In this document: positions 10,211 to 20,168 of the stretch, in pieces
Numbering within the stretch: position 1 is the first letter of the stretch
Layout of the letters: each line of letters opens with the position of its first letter
DNA from: Rhodoferax sp. OV413
GTDB taxonomy: Bacteria; Pseudomonadota; Gammaproteobacteria; Burkholderiales; Burkholderiaceae_C
Direction of reading: 5' to 3'
Assembly (NCBI GenBank): GCA_945885775.1
Contig: CAMCZF010000004.1
Location: 1-34,658 of the forward strand
DNA: 34,658 nt
Position numbers and translations under genes: made by a program
Notes under the pieces: model-generated
Database searches by the model: none
Seen by the model: the letters and a program-made list of their open reading frames with translations, nothing else
Told to the model about the DNA's origin: nothing

Positions 10211-11899
10211 TCAGACCTGCGCCTTGGCGCCCTGCGGTTGGAGGCAGATGAAAGCTTCAAATTCCTTGGCAGCAAGCGGCTCGCTGTACAAGTAACCCTG
10301 AAAAATATTGCAGCCAATGCGGACCAGAAAGTCGCGTTGAGCTACGGTTTCAACGCCTTCGGCAATCACTTGCAGCCCCAAAGAATGGCCCAGGGTCACG
10401 ATGGTGAGTGCAATGGCTGAATCATGGCTGTCAGTCATCACATCAGCGACAAATGACTTGTCAATCTTCAGCTGATCCAACGCGAGTTGTTTCAGATACT
10501 TAAGCGATGAATAACCAGTGCCGAAATCGTCGAGCGAAAAGCCGACACCGTGGGCTTTGAGCGTCGCCATGCTGCGCCGAACGCCCGACAGATCCTGAAT
10601 CAGAACACTCTCGGTCAGTTCAAGCTTCAATCGGTCTGGTCGGGCGTTGGTACGGGCGAGCACATCGAGCACGGCTTCGACAAAACCAGGTAACTGGAAC
10701 TGCTGGGGACTGACATTGACCGCCATCACGAGATGTGCCATCGCAGGGATGGTTGCCCAGCGGGCCAACTCTTGGCAGGCCACACCCAAAACCCAATTGC
10801 CAAGCTCCCGGATCACGCCGATTTGCTCCGCCAACGGAATAAAAATTTCCGCTGGAACCAGGCCCCGCCCGGGAAATGACCAACGCAACAGTGCTTCCGC
10901 GCCAATCATTCCGTACTGCACGTCGAACTGGGCCTGGTAGTGCAAAGACAATTGCTCTCGTTGCACCGCATGGCGCAACTCGTTGCCCATCCACGCCTGG
11001 TCATCCACCATCTTCTGCATGCCGGTGTCAAAAAACCGGTAGGTGTTTTTTCCAGCACTTTTGGCCTGGTACATCGCCATATCGGCATGGCGCATCAATT
11101 CATCCGCCGTCGTCGGCAGTTGGCCAAATAAATTAATTCCAACGCTAGCGTTCGCACGGTACTGAAGGGACTGGCTCTGAAAAGGCTCCGCCAACAGTGC
11201 TGCGATCTTGTGGTAGACGGTCTCGGCGTTGGCTGCTGCCTCTGCAGGATCAGAGCCTAGGGTTTGCAACAGGAGCACAAATTCATCGCCGCCAAATCGG
11301 GCGATGGTGTCCGCTTCACGCACGCAGGTTTGCAACCGTTCGGCCACTTCCAACAACAGTTGGTCACCCTGTGCATGACCACCGGGATCATTAACGTCCT
11401 TGAAGTTGTCAAGATCAATGAACATCAGGCCACAGTAGACCGGGTGCCGGGCACAGGCCGCCAGGGTCTGCTGCAGCCGGTCCATCAGCAGGGTGCGATT
11501 GGCCAATCCGGTCAGCGCATCATGGTAAGCCAGATGCTCGATCTCAGCGCTGGTCCGCGGCCGACGCGACAGGTCACTCTGCACAAACACCCACGGTGTC
11601 TTGGCGTCTGTGGCACTTAGGATCGGCGCCATGTCGATGCCAGTCCAAAAAGGTCGCCCGTCCTGGGCATAGTTCATCTGCTCGGAGCGCGCCGGTTCGC
11701 CGCGCGCCATAGCCTGCTCCAAGCGGTTCAGTTCATCGCGGTCGGTTTCTTCACCATGCAGCAGGTTGCAGGGTTGACCCAGAGCCTGCTGGCGGCTGTA
11801 GCCCGTCAGACGGACGAACGCCTCGTTCACAAACACAATGCGAGGCCAGCCAGCATGGGGAGCCCACGCCTCGGTGATCATCACCAGATCATTGTTCAC
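10211..11899 (-). CDS. PAS-GGDEF-EAL cyclic-di-GMP turnover protein
   Basis: PAS-like N-terminus; ARFGGDEFVLLLQ; GAEALLRW and DDFGTGYSSLKYL EAL signatures; GTG start at 11899. Confidence 0.94.
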   Translation of the reverse strand: MNNDLVMITEAWAPHAGWPRIVFVNEAFVRLTGYSRQQALGQPCNLLHGEETDRDELNRLEQAMARGEPARSEQMNYAQDGRPFWTGIDMAPILSATDAKTPWVFVQSDLSRRPRTSAEIEHLAYHDALTGLANRTLLMDRLQQTLAACARHPVYCGLMFIDLDNFKDVNDPGGHAQGDQLLLEVAERLQTCVREADTIARFGGDEFVLLLQTLGSDPAEAAANAETVYHKIAALLAEPFQSQSLQYRANASVGINLFGQLPTTADELMRHADMAMYQAKSAGKNTYRFFDTGMQKMVDDQAWMGNELRHAVQREQLSLHYQAQFDVQYGMIGAEALLRWSFPGRGLVPAEIFIPLAEQIGVIRELGNWVLGVACQELARWATIPAMAHLVMAVNVSPQQFQLPGFVEAVLDVLARTNARPDRLKLELTESVLIQDLSGVRRSMATLKAHGVGFSLDDFGTGYSSLKYLKQLALDQLKIDKSFVADVMTDSHDSAIALTIVTLGHSLGLQVIAEGVETVAQRDFLVRIGCNIFQGYLYSEPLAAKEFEAFICLQPQGAKAQV

Positions 11900-11917
11900 C
11901 TCAAGCCTCGTCGGCAG

Positions 11918-12331
11918 TTAGACGCGCCAACCAAGCATCAATATGGCGATATTGACCGCCAGAGCCAGCACCCAAATCAGGCTGCGCACGGTCGCCCACC
12001 CTCCCACATAACTGCCGATATAAGCCAACCGTAGCGTAATAAATACCAAGGCTAGGGCGTCGATGCGGCTTTGCGGGGCCGCTAACTGCTGGGCAATGAG
12101 CACCGCAGCAATGAAAAAGGGCAAGGCTTCAAAGCTGTTGGCCTGGGCAGCGTTGGCACGGGCGCGCCAACCTGCTTGAACAGCAAGCCAGGCCCTTGGG
12201 TTGCCGTTGTCATAACCACCATCCCGTCGTGACTTGCCGATAGCACCTGATTTGGCGATGCCTGCACAGACGACAGGTAACAATGCAGCCACCAAGACAC
12301 ACCAGTGGGCCAGGGAGAATTGGGTCGTCAT
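11918..12331 (-). CDS. MAPEG family membrane protein
   Basis: 137 aa, about 4 TM segments, RARANAAQANSFEALPFFIAAVLIA motif. Confidence 0.88.
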   Translation of the reverse strand: MTTQFSLAHWCVLVAALLPVVCAGIAKSGAIGKSRRDGGYDNGNPRAWLAVQAGWRARANAAQANSFEALPFFIAAVLIAQQLAAPQSRIDALALVFITLRLAYIGSYVGGWATVRSLIWVLALAVNIAILMLGWRV

Positions 12332-12385
12332 GGTGCGTGTGAATCCAAAAACATCAGTTTATAACAGCCGATCCGCATCGCTGTG

Positions 12386-12976
12386 CTAGCGCCGATCGAC
12401 CAAGGCATGGGCGATTGTGCCCAGGTCCACGTATTCCAGTTCGCTGCCGGCCGGCACACCGCGCGCCAGCCGGGTCAAGTTCAAACCCCGAGACTTGAGC
12501 GCCTCGCTGATGACATGCGCCGTCGCCTCGCCTTCTGCAGTAAAGTTGGTGGCCAGAATCACTTCTTGGACCAGGCCGTCACAAGCCCGGTCAAACAGTT
12601 TTTTCAGGCCGATGTCCTTGGGGCCAATGCCATCCAGCGGGCTGAGGCGGCCCATCAGAACAAAATAAAGACCGCGATAGGCCCCGGTTCGTTCCACCGC
12701 CGACTGATCGGCCGGGGTCTCGACAACGCAAAGTTTGGCCGCGTCACGTTGCGCATCAAGACAAGTCGCGCAGACCAAGCTCTGCGTGAAGGTATGGCAG
12801 CGTTCGCAATGGCAAACCTGTTCAGCGGCCTCGGCCAGAGCTCGGGACAGCGTCAGGGCACCGGTACGGTCATGCTGCAGCAAGTGAAAAGCCATGCGCG
12901 AAGCCGACTTGACGCCTACTCCTGGCAACCGGCGTAAGGCCTGAACCAAGGCCTCTAGCGCGTTGGCATCAGCCAC
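12386..12976 (-). CDS. recR: Recombination mediator RecR
   Basis: [25 protein letters not shown], zinc finger [18 protein letters not shown], Toprim [36 protein letters not shown]. Confidence 0.97.
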   Translation of the reverse strand: MADANALEALVQALRRLPGVGVKSASRMAFHLLQHDRTGALTLSRALAEAAEQVCHCERCHTFTQSLVCATCLDAQRDAAKLCVVETPADQSAVERTGAYRGLYFVLMGRLSPLDGIGPKDIGLKKLFDRACDGLVQEVILATNFTAEGEATAHVISEALKSRGLNLTRLARGVPAGSELEYVDLGTIAHALVDRR

Positions 12977-12990
12977 GGCTTTATCGCAGC

Positions 12991-13323
12991 TCAGAACGGG
13001 AACTTCATGCCGCCGGGCAGACCTGGCATGCCAGCTGTGAGCTTGCCCATTTTTTCAGCGGAGGTTTCCTCGGCCTTGCGCACGGCCGCATTGAACGCGG
13101 CAGCGACCAGGTCCTCGAGCATGTCTTTGTCCTCTGCCAGCAAGCTCGGGTCAATCGTCACGCGCTTGACATCGTGTTTGCAGGTCATAGTGACCTTGAC
13201 CAGGCCAGCGCCAGACTCGCCGCTGACCTCAATGAAGCCGAGCTCATCTTGGGCTTTCTTCATGTTGTCCTGCATGGCCTGGGCCTGCTTCATGAGACCA
13301 GCGAGTTGACCTTTGTTGAACAT
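12991..13323 (-). CDS. ybaB: YbaB/EbfC family nucleoid-associated protein
   Basis: [46 protein letters not shown]; internal ATG at 13323 chosen over the ORF start at 13416; dnaX-ybaB-recR synteny. Confidence 0.95.
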   Translation of the reverse strand: MFNKGQLAGLMKQAQAMQDNMKKAQDELGFIEVSGESGAGLVKVTMTCKHDVKRVTIDPSLLAEDKDMLEDLVAAAFNAAVRKAEETSAEKMGKLTAGMPGLPGGMKFPF

Positions 13324-13412
13324 GGTATTCCTTGGGTGGTGATAGGTTGGGTTAAAAAAGCCCTGCCGGTACGTCAGGGTCCGATGCCGACCGCAGCCGT
13401 CGGTTCCCCAGT

Positions 13413-15236
13413 TCAACCCGGCTTGATGCTGCCTGGCACGATTTTCGCCCCAAAATCCCGCATCATCGACTGCACAAACGGATCATCAAAAATGATTTTT
13501 TCGGCCGCCAGCTGGCGCTCGGCAGCAACAGCTGCGTTGCGGCGGGCCGGGCTGTCGCCGACCCGGCCCACTTCGACCACCAGTCGTACGGCATGACCGG
13601 CCCCCTGCAAGGCTGCAGCGAGTCGGTCACGCGTGCCGGGCTGGTTGAGTGATTCGCGTTCTACCCGAAGCAGCCACTGGTCAGTGTCGCGTGCCACCAG
13701 CTGCGACTGCAGCGCCAGTTCACGCACCAGGGCCGCAATCGCCTCCTGCTCAATCAGCTGCTGCACCAGGGCATGCCAAAACGCCCCGTCCTCGGTGGGT
13801 ACCAGCGCGGGTGATTTCGGCGTGATCACAGCTTCAGCACGTGAATCAGCCTGTACGCGAACCGGTATTGCTTCAATATTTGTAGCTAACACCTGAGTAT
13901 CCACGGGGCCTAGGGCAGGATTTGACAAAAAAGTGGACAAAGGACGCGCACCTGAAGCAGCACTGAGAACGGGCAGTTGCTGACCTGGCCTAAACGCGGG
14001 CTTCACCGCTATTGGAGTCACAGAAAATTGAACCGGATCCGCCACCAACAGCGTGACCGCAGCGATGGATGGGGCTGCAGATGTGGGTTCAAACCCCAGT
14101 TTTAGAGTTTTTTTTTCCGGCTCCGCTGTTGCAGCGCCCCGCGGCTTGAACGCAAGCAGGCGCAAAAGCACCATGGTCAGCGCCGCATATTCGTCAGGCG
14201 CCAAGCCCAGTTCGCCACGGCCGTGCAGGCACAGGCTGTACAGCAGTTGGGTTTCGTCGGCAGGCATGGCTAGCGCCAGGACAGCGAGTTCAGCCGCTTC
14301 CGGGTCGGTCTCGTCGGCTTCACTGGGCACGGCCTGCAATACCGCCATACGTTGCAACACCGTGGCCATGTCTTCCAGGGTGGCCGCAGCGCTCAAACCG
14401 TGCAGACGCAATGCCTCTGAGGTTTGCACCACGGCCTTGCCATCACTTTGCGCAAGCGCCTGCAACAGGTTGAAAACATAGCTGCGGTCAACGCTGCCCA
14501 GCATCTGACGCACGGTGGGTTCCTGCAGCCGACCGGCACCAAAAGCAATCGCCTGATCGGTCAGGCTTAAAGCATCACGCATGGAGCCGCGCGCGGCACG
14601 CGACAACAGCCGCAATGATTGGGCGTCGGCATCCACTGCTTCAGCCTTCAGCACAAGCTGCAAGTGCTCACGGATGGTCTCAGGCGCCATCGGTCGCAAA
14701 TTAAATTGCAAACAACGGGACAACACAGTCACGGGCACCTTCTGCGGGTCCGTGGTAGCCAGCACAAATTTCAGGTAATCGGGCGGCTCTTCCAGTGTCT
14801 TCAACATGGCATTGAAGGCCGTGTTGCTGAGCATGTGCACCTCGTCAATCATGAAAACCTTGAAGCGCCCCTGTACCGGCTTGTAGACGGCCTGCTCCAA
14901 CAATGCCTGCACTTCGTCCACCCCACGGTTGGAGGCAGCATCCAACTCGGTGTAATCGATAAAGCGACCGCTGTCGATGTCGGTACAGGCCTGGCATACA
15001 CCGCAGGGTGTCGCTGTGATGCCGCCCTGCCCGTCTGGCCCCTGACAATTGAGCGACTTGGCCAAAATGCGCGACACCGTGGTTTTGCCGACGCCGCGGG
15101 TACCGGTGAACAGGTAAGCATGGTGCAGACGCTGTGTCGTCAGCGCATTGCCAAGCGCCTGCACCACATGGTCCTGCCCCACCATTTCGGTGAAATTGCG
15201 AGGCCGGTATTTGCGGGCGAGCACAAGGTAAGACAT
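13413..15236 (-). CDS. dnaX: DNA polymerase III subunits gamma/tau
   Basis: [60 protein letters not shown]; zinc module [33 protein letters not shown]. Confidence 0.98.
   Translation of the reverse strand: MSYLVLARKYRPRNFTEMVGQDHVVQALGNALTTQRLHHAYLFTGTRGVGKTTVSRILAKSLNCQGPDGQGGITATPCGVCQACTDIDSGRFIDYTELDAASNRGVDEVQALLEQAVYKPVQGRFKVFMIDEVHMLSNTAFNAMLKTLEEPPDYLKFVLATTDPQKVPVTVLSRCLQFNLRPMAPETIREHLQLVLKAEAVDADAQSLRLLSRAARGSMRDALSLTDQAIAFGAGRLQEPTVRQMLGSVDRSYVFNLLQALAQSDGKAVVQTSEALRLHGLSAAATLEDMATVLQRMAVLQAVPSEADETDPEAAELAVLALAMPADETQLLYSLCLHGRGELGLAPDEYAALTMVLLRLLAFKPRGAATAEPEKKTLKLGFEPTSAAPSIAAVTLLVADPVQFSVTPIAVKPAFRPGQQLPVLSAASGARPLSTFLSNPALGPVDTQVLATNIEAIPVRVQADSRAEAVITPKSPALVPTEDGAFWHALVQQLIEQEAIAALVRELALQSQLVARDTDQWLLRVERESLNQPGTRDRLAAALQGAGHAVRLVVEVGRVGDSPARRNAAVAAERQLAAEKIIFDDPFVQSMMRDFGAKIVPGSIKPG
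14108..14116 (-). promoter_or_regulatory. A9 slippery tract in dnaX (candidate transcriptional/ribosomal slippage site)
   Basis: Coding strand GAG CCG GAA AAA AAA ACT CTA; the -1 frame reads AAC TCT AAA ACT GGG GTT TGA, the +1 frame reads CTC TAA. Confidence 0.65.
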
Positions 15237-15298
15237 GGCTTGATTCTACGACCCGTGTCGGCTAGCACGTGGCGTCCTGAAACCAGGCCACACGGCCT

Positions 15299-15304
15299 TA
15301 CAAT
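15299..15304 (+). promoter_or_regulatory. Candidate -10 element (TACAAT) of the SRP RNA promoter
   Basis: TACAAT ends 7 nt before the inferred RNA 5' end at 15312; no convincing -35 seen. Confidence 0.5.
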
Positions 15305-15311
15305 CACCTGT

Positions 15312-15404
15312 GACGGGCCTTCCCGCATGGTAAAGCGGCCAACCGGGTCAGGTGGGGAACCAAGCAGCCCTAACTGTGGAGCCAGTGCCGGGGTCAGGCT
15401 CGTC
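15312..15404 (+). ncRNA. ffs: Small signal recognition particle RNA (4.5S RNA)
   Basis: GGTCAGGTGGGGAACCAAGCAGCCC conserved apical loop region, ...GGAGCCAGTGCCGGGGTC; terminal pairing GACGGGCC/GGCTCGTC. Confidence 0.93.
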
Positions 15405-15539
15405 AACCTTCAATTCGTTTTCGGACAACGAGTTGTGACCAAACCCATTGATAAAGCCATCGGGATTGGCTCTGAGCCGTCACAGGTGTCCAAAATCTAG
15501 GCGGGCCGTGCCCTCAGAAGGCAAAGCAACTCCTTGATA

Positions 15540-15567
15540 GCCGCCCCTATTCAGCCGCCCCTATTCA
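15540..15567. repeat. 14-bp perfect tandem duplication (GCCGCCCCTATTCA x2)
   Basis: Two adjacent identical copies at 15540-15553 and 15554-15567 across the 3' end of the BaiN-like gene. Confidence 0.9.
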
Positions 15568-16825
15568 ACCAGGTCAGTACTCCCTGCCCAGCTCGTCGGC
15601 CCGTTGCGAGGCAGGCGGTCAGCAAGTAACCGCCCGTTGGCGCTTCCCAGTCAAGCATTTCACCGGCGCAGAAAACGCCGGGAAGTACACCGACCATCAA
15701 TTCGGTGTCCAGTGCTTCAAATCGCACACCACCGGCGCTGCTAATCGCCTCATCAATCGGGCGAGGTGTCGCGAGCTCAATGGGCAAGGCCTTGATGGCG
15801 GCGGCCAAGGTTGCGGGATCCTGCAACTGCGCCTTGGTCAGGCACTCGTGAAGCACAGCCATTTTGATACCGTCCAAGCCAAGGCGACTTTTAAGGTGGC
15901 TTGACAATGACCGTGAGCCCCGTGGGTGGCCGACCTCAGACATAACCCGCTCCTCGTTCAGATCCGGCAACAGGTCTAGCTTGAACTCGGCTCGCCCGTC
16001 CCGCAGGATGCCTTCCCGCAACAGACTAGAGGCGGCATAAATCAGGCTGCCTTCTACCCCTGTGGCGGTGGCCACGAACTCACCCTTGCGCCGAAATGCA
16101 GGACCCGACAGCGGCGTCACTTCTATCGCCACCGATTTGAAAGCCTGCCCAGCAAAGCGGTCTCTGAAAAAAGGGGTCCATCCTCCGGTCCTGTCAAAGC
16201 CGCAGTTGCTGGGCCGCAGTGGCGCGACCGACACACCACAAGCCGACAAATTGGGAACCCACGCGCCGTCGGACCCGAGCCGGGCCCAGCTGGCCCCACC
16301 CAACGCAAGTACCACGGCGTCGCCAGTCACTTGCACCTGCCCCGCTGGGGTGGCGAACACCAATGCGATGTCGTTCCCATCAGACTGCGCCAATGCGCCA
16401 GTCCAACGGTGGCGCATGTGAAACCGCACGCCCAAACCGCTCGCAGGGTGCCGCAACCGCTGCAGCCAGGCGCGCAACAGGGGCGCCGCCTTCATATCGG
16501 TCGGGAAGACTCGCCCCGAACTGCCAACAAAAGTGCTGACCCCCAGCGCACTTGCCCAGTTACGCAGCGCGGCTGGACCAAAGGCGTTCAGCAACGGTGT
16601 CAGCGCGACCTGGCGCACACCAAACCGACTTTCAAACCGGTCGATTGGCTCTGAGTGGGTGAGGTTGAGTCCCCCTTTTCCTGCCAGCAGAAACTTGCGC
16701 CCGACTGAGGGCATGGCATCAAACAGTTCCACGGCCACGCCGGCGGCGGAAAGCACTTCGGCGGCCATTAATCCAGCCGGGCCGCCACCGACCACCAGCA
16801 CTTTGCGCGGTTTGTCAGAACTCAT
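15551..16825 (-). CDS. BaiN/HI0933 (YhiN)-family NAD(P)/FAD-dependent oxidoreductase
   Basis: KVLVVGGGPAGLMAAEVLSAAGVAVELFDAMPSVGRKFLLAGKGGLNLTHSEP; C-terminal GVFCAGEMLDWEAPTGGYLLTACLATGR. Confidence 0.93.
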   Translation of the reverse strand: MSSDKPRKVLVVGGGPAGLMAAEVLSAAGVAVELFDAMPSVGRKFLLAGKGGLNLTHSEPIDRFESRFGVRQVALTPLLNAFGPAALRNWASALGVSTFVGSSGRVFPTDMKAAPLLRAWLQRLRHPASGLGVRFHMRHRWTGALAQSDGNDIALVFATPAGQVQVTGDAVVLALGGASWARLGSDGAWVPNLSACGVSVAPLRPSNCGFDRTGGWTPFFRDRFAGQAFKSVAIEVTPLSGPAFRRKGEFVATATGVEGSLIYAASSLLREGILRDGRAEFKLDLLPDLNEERVMSEVGHPRGSRSLSSHLKSRLGLDGIKMAVLHECLTKAQLQDPATLAAAIKALPIELATPRPIDEAISSAGGVRFEALDTELMVGVLPGVFCAGEMLDWEAPTGGYLLTACLATGRRAGQGVLTWLNRGG

Positions 16826-19800
16826 CTTTTTTTTCTAAGACCACCATGGCGCCACGCGCCGTCAAAAAAGCCGCGTGCACCACCTCATCTGGGTAAGCGG
16901 ATTGCACCGCTTTCCGATACAGGCGCAATTGCTCCACCAAAGCGGTTTGTTGCAATGGCGCCGCAGACGATTTGTAATCCAGCACCCACCAGTGACCGTC
17001 GTGGCCCAGGTCACGTCGCTGTACCAATCGGTCCAACCGGAGGGTTTGGCCGCAATAAACCAGAGTCACCTCGTTGCCTGCCCAACTCAAGATCTGCGGG
17101 TCCCATGCCCAGGCGCCCTCGCCGTGCATGATCGCCTCAGCCATCGCCGCTGCCTGCGCGCCCTGCTCCGCGTCCAGGCCGAATTCCTGCGCCGCAGCGC
17201 GAATCGCAGTTATCGAGCCGTCCCCCCACTCCAGCACGCGGTGCATTGCCAAGCCCCGTCGCGCCAGCACCGGGTCGCTCGGGGACACATCTGCAAGACC
17301 CACGGCAACCCCAGGGGTGCCGGGTCTCGCATCGGCTGACACGGCCCGCGGCGGGCCAAGTGGCAAGCCCTTCAAGTCAAAGCCATCGGCCAGAGGCACC
17401 GGAGCCTGGTTGAGGCCCTGCTCTCCCAGTGCGACTTCATCGGCCAGCGGCTCCAACCGGCTCCACCAACTGCGCCCCGACCCCTGGTAAGGCTCAATGC
17501 TGGAGACAGCCAGGGTATGGCGGGCCCGGGTCATAGCCACATACAAGGTATTGAGTTCTTCTCGCTCCCGCTCACGCCGCTCGGCAGACAGTGCGTCGAC
17601 CGCACAGGCCGGTGGCTGGCTCTCGCTGGCCAGAAAAACAAAGCGAACCGGGGCTGGCGACTCACCCGGCCAGTCGACCAAGACACCCATGGTTTCGGCC
17701 TTGCGTTCTGGTGAGTCGGTATCAAGCAGCAGCACTGTGTGCGCCTCAAGCCCTTTGGCACCATGCACGGTGAGCAACCTCACAGCCTGCGATGCCGCCA
17801 CTGGTGGTGCCAACACACCGCCAGCCTTGAGGGCCCGGACAAATGCATAGGGCGTGGCATAGCGACCACCCCCGAGCTGCAGCGACACGCCCAGAACGGC
17901 CCGCAAATTGGCCAGAACCGCGTCGCGCTGACTCGGTGGTGCGGCCACTGCGAAACGGGTTAACACGTCGCCGTCGGTATAAATGGCTTGCAAAGCGTCG
18001 TGGGGCGGAAGCGTGTCCAACCACCCTTTCCAACGAGTCAAATCAGCCGATACCCCCCGCCCATCATGGGTTTTCAGCTGCAATTTTTGTAGCAGTTCAA
18101 ACCAAGAGAGCGGCTCATCACGACGCGCTAAAGCCAGGGACACCAGCACAGAATCGTCCAAATTGAACAAGGGTGACTTTAAAGCACGGGCCAGTGACAG
18201 ATCGTGCTGCGGTGACACCAGCGCATCAAGCAGCGCGACGACGTCCTGCACCTCACAGCACTCGATCAAATCGCACTTATCGCCAACATAGGCGGCAATC
18301 TGTAAATGGCGCAGCTCGTCCTGCAAGGGCAATAAACCAGCCCGTTTGCGCGACAACACCATGACATTCGCAGGGCCCAGGTCCTTGCCCTGGGCCTGCC
18401 AGTCGCCCAGCTGCTGTGCAATCCAGGCAGCTGCCCGCCGCGCCTCTTGGGCTCGCAGGCTGTCTTCTGGCAATTCGCGAGGCGTGCGCAAGCTATCACG
18501 CCAGCCCGAATTCTCCGCTGGCATGCCGTCGTTGGTCGGGTTAATCGGCGGTGCTGGGCGTGGGGTTTGTGGCAGCTTGCACACCAAACCCACCTGCGCT
18601 GAATCTGTCGTGTGCGCTCGAAATCCCGGGTAGTTGTCGCTCTGAGCGGCCTGCCCCATCACCAAGTTGACGCTGTCGACCACACAGCGGGCATTACGCC
18701 TCGTATGGTCACAGCTTAGCAAGTCACCGCCCAAGCCATCCCGCACAAAGGCTTGCGCCGCTTGGAACACCTGTGGCTCCGCCCGACGGAAGCGGTAGAT
18801 GCTCTGCTTCGGATCGCCCACCAAAAAAACGCTCGGCCGCTGCCCTCCAGCACCGGCATAGGCGCTGAGCCAACTGCGCAGCGCTTGCCACTGTAAGGGG
18901 TTGGTGTCCTGGAACTCATCAATCAGCAAGTGTTTGATACGAGCATCAAGCCGCTCCTGCACCCAGCCCGACAACACCGGATCCCCCAGCATGACCAGTG
19001 CCGCACGTTCGACATCGTTCATGTCCACCCAGCCGCGCTGTCGCTTGAGACTGGAGAAATCTTCAATCAGCCGCCGCGTCAGGCGGGTCATGCGCTGCTG
19101 GTAAAGCCAGGCGGCATGCTGCTGGCGCGCCTTCATCAAGCGCATCACCAGGGCTTGAGCGTCCCGAACCTGCTCGATATCCAAGAGTTTGTCGCTGAAC
19201 TTGCGTGGCTCGCCCTTGTCAGTCAGCAGTGCCGCGATGATCCCATCGACCTCGCTCGCGGCCAGGGCGACCTCCAAGGCAATGCCCTTCTCGGAAAAAG
19301 TCCTGGCCGTCGCACGGCCTAGGGCCGACGCAGCTTGTTGGACCGTCTGCCGCTCTGGCAGGCGTTGGCGCAGCAGGTCGTCAGGCTCAGCCAAGCCCGC
19401 GTAATCTGGGTACTGCGCGGTGAAATGGCGCACTGAACTCAGCACCACGCCATGCGCATCGGCAAGGCCAAACTCGGTCCGCTTATCCAGCGCAGCCTGT
19501 AAGGCCTTTTCAGTCTGGAAGCGGCCATGCGCAAAGACCACGGCATCAAAATCAGCCTTCAGCTGTGCTGCTTCCGTTCCCTCAGCGGCCAGGGCCGCGT
19601 AAAACCGCCGCCACACCAACGCCTTGGCAGGCGCATCATCCTCGAGCAGCTCATACTGGGTGGGCAAGCCCATCTGTTGGAGCACAGCCAAGGGAGCGCT
19701 GCGCAGCAAGGCAGCAAACCAGCTGTGAAAGGTCCGCACCTGCACCTGCCGGCCACTGGCAAGCACCTGTTGATATAAATTTGATAGCTGCTTAGCCAAG

Positions 19801-20168
19801 CTGGACAAGGCCTCAGGGCCATTTTGACTCACAACGCCACGGGTTTGCAGCGCTTCGGCGAGCTCTGCGGGGCTGGCCGCTGAAAACTCGGCCAACCAAG
19901 TTTGAAGGCGCTCGCGCATCTCTCCGGCAGCGCGCTTGGTAAAGGTGATCGCCAGTATTTCGTGGGGCTGCACGTGCAGGCAACCGCCTTCTGGGTCCAT
20001 CCCTTCGACCAGGGCACGCACAATGCGAGACACCAGCATCCAGGTTTTGCCAGCACCAGCGCAGGCCTCTACGGCAACGCTACGCCGGGGGTCACAGGCC
20101 ACGGCGTAGAAAGCTGTAGCGCTGACCGGACGCCCGTTGTGTTCGTAAGCGGCCTGCAACTCATTCAT
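16815..20168 (-). CDS. UvrD/AddA-like ATP-dependent helicase with C-terminal PD-(D/E)XK nuclease domain
   Basis: Walker A EACAGAGKTWMLVSRIVRAL, LLIDEFQDTNPLQWQAL, FLVGDPKQSIYRFRRAEP, LLTVHGAKGLEAHTVLLLD, LYVAMTRARHTL; nuclease motif WVLDYKSS; ATG at 20168 chosen over the ORF start at 20306, which lies inside the upstream gene. Confidence 0.92.
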   Translation of the reverse strand: MNELQAAYEHNGRPVSATAFYAVACDPRRSVAVEACAGAGKTWMLVSRIVRALVEGMDPEGGCLHVQPHEILAITFTKRAAGEMRERLQTWLAEFSAASPAELAEALQTRGVVSQNGPEALSSLAKQLSNLYQQVLASGRQVQVRTFHSWFAALLRSAPLAVLQQMGLPTQYELLEDDAPAKALVWRRFYAALAAEGTEAAQLKADFDAVVFAHGRFQTEKALQAALDKRTEFGLADAHGVVLSSVRHFTAQYPDYAGLAEPDDLLRQRLPERQTVQQAASALGRATARTFSEKGIALEVALAASEVDGIIAALLTDKGEPRKFSDKLLDIEQVRDAQALVMRLMKARQQHAAWLYQQRMTRLTRRLIEDFSSLKRQRGWVDMNDVERAALVMLGDPVLSGWVQERLDARIKHLLIDEFQDTNPLQWQALRSWLSAYAGAGGQRPSVFLVGDPKQSIYRFRRAEPQVFQAAQAFVRDGLGGDLLSCDHTRRNARCVVDSVNLVMGQAAQSDNYPGFRAHTTDSAQVGLVCKLPQTPRPAPPINPTNDGMPAENSGWRDSLRTPRELPEDSLRAQEARRAAAWIAQQLGDWQAQGKDLGPANVMVLSRKRAGLLPLQDELRHLQIAAYVGDKCDLIECCEVQDVVALLDALVSPQHDLSLARALKSPLFNLDDSVLVSLALARRDEPLSWFELLQKLQLKTHDGRGVSADLTRWKGWLDTLPPHDALQAIYTDGDVLTRFAVAAPPSQRDAVLANLRAVLGVSLQLGGGRYATPYAFVRALKAGGVLAPPVAASQAVRLLTVHGAKGLEAHTVLLLDTDSPERKAETMGVLVDWPGESPAPVRFVFLASESQPPACAVDALSAERREREREELNTLYVAMTRARHTLAVSSIEPYQGSGRSWWSRLEPLADEVALGEQGLNQAPVPLADGFDLKGLPLGPPRAVSADARPGTPGVAVGLADVSPSDPVLARRGLAMHRVLEWGDGSITAIRAAAQEFGLDAEQGAQAAAMAEAIMHGEGAWAWDPQILSWAGNEVTLVYCGQTLRLDRLVQRRDLGHDGHWWVLDYKSSAAPLQQTALVEQLRLYRKAVQSAYPDEVVHAAFLTARGAMVVLEKKDEF

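Noticed and set aside
13324-13416. Upstream extension of the YbaB ORF
   Set aside because: [15 protein letters not shown] is the conserved YbaB start; the extension is not family-like.
14619-15500. 293-aa plus-strand ORF antisense to dnaX and across ffs
   Set aside because: Covers the dnaX coding strand and the SRP RNA; composition fits a shadow ORF in GC-rich DNA; no recognisable domain.
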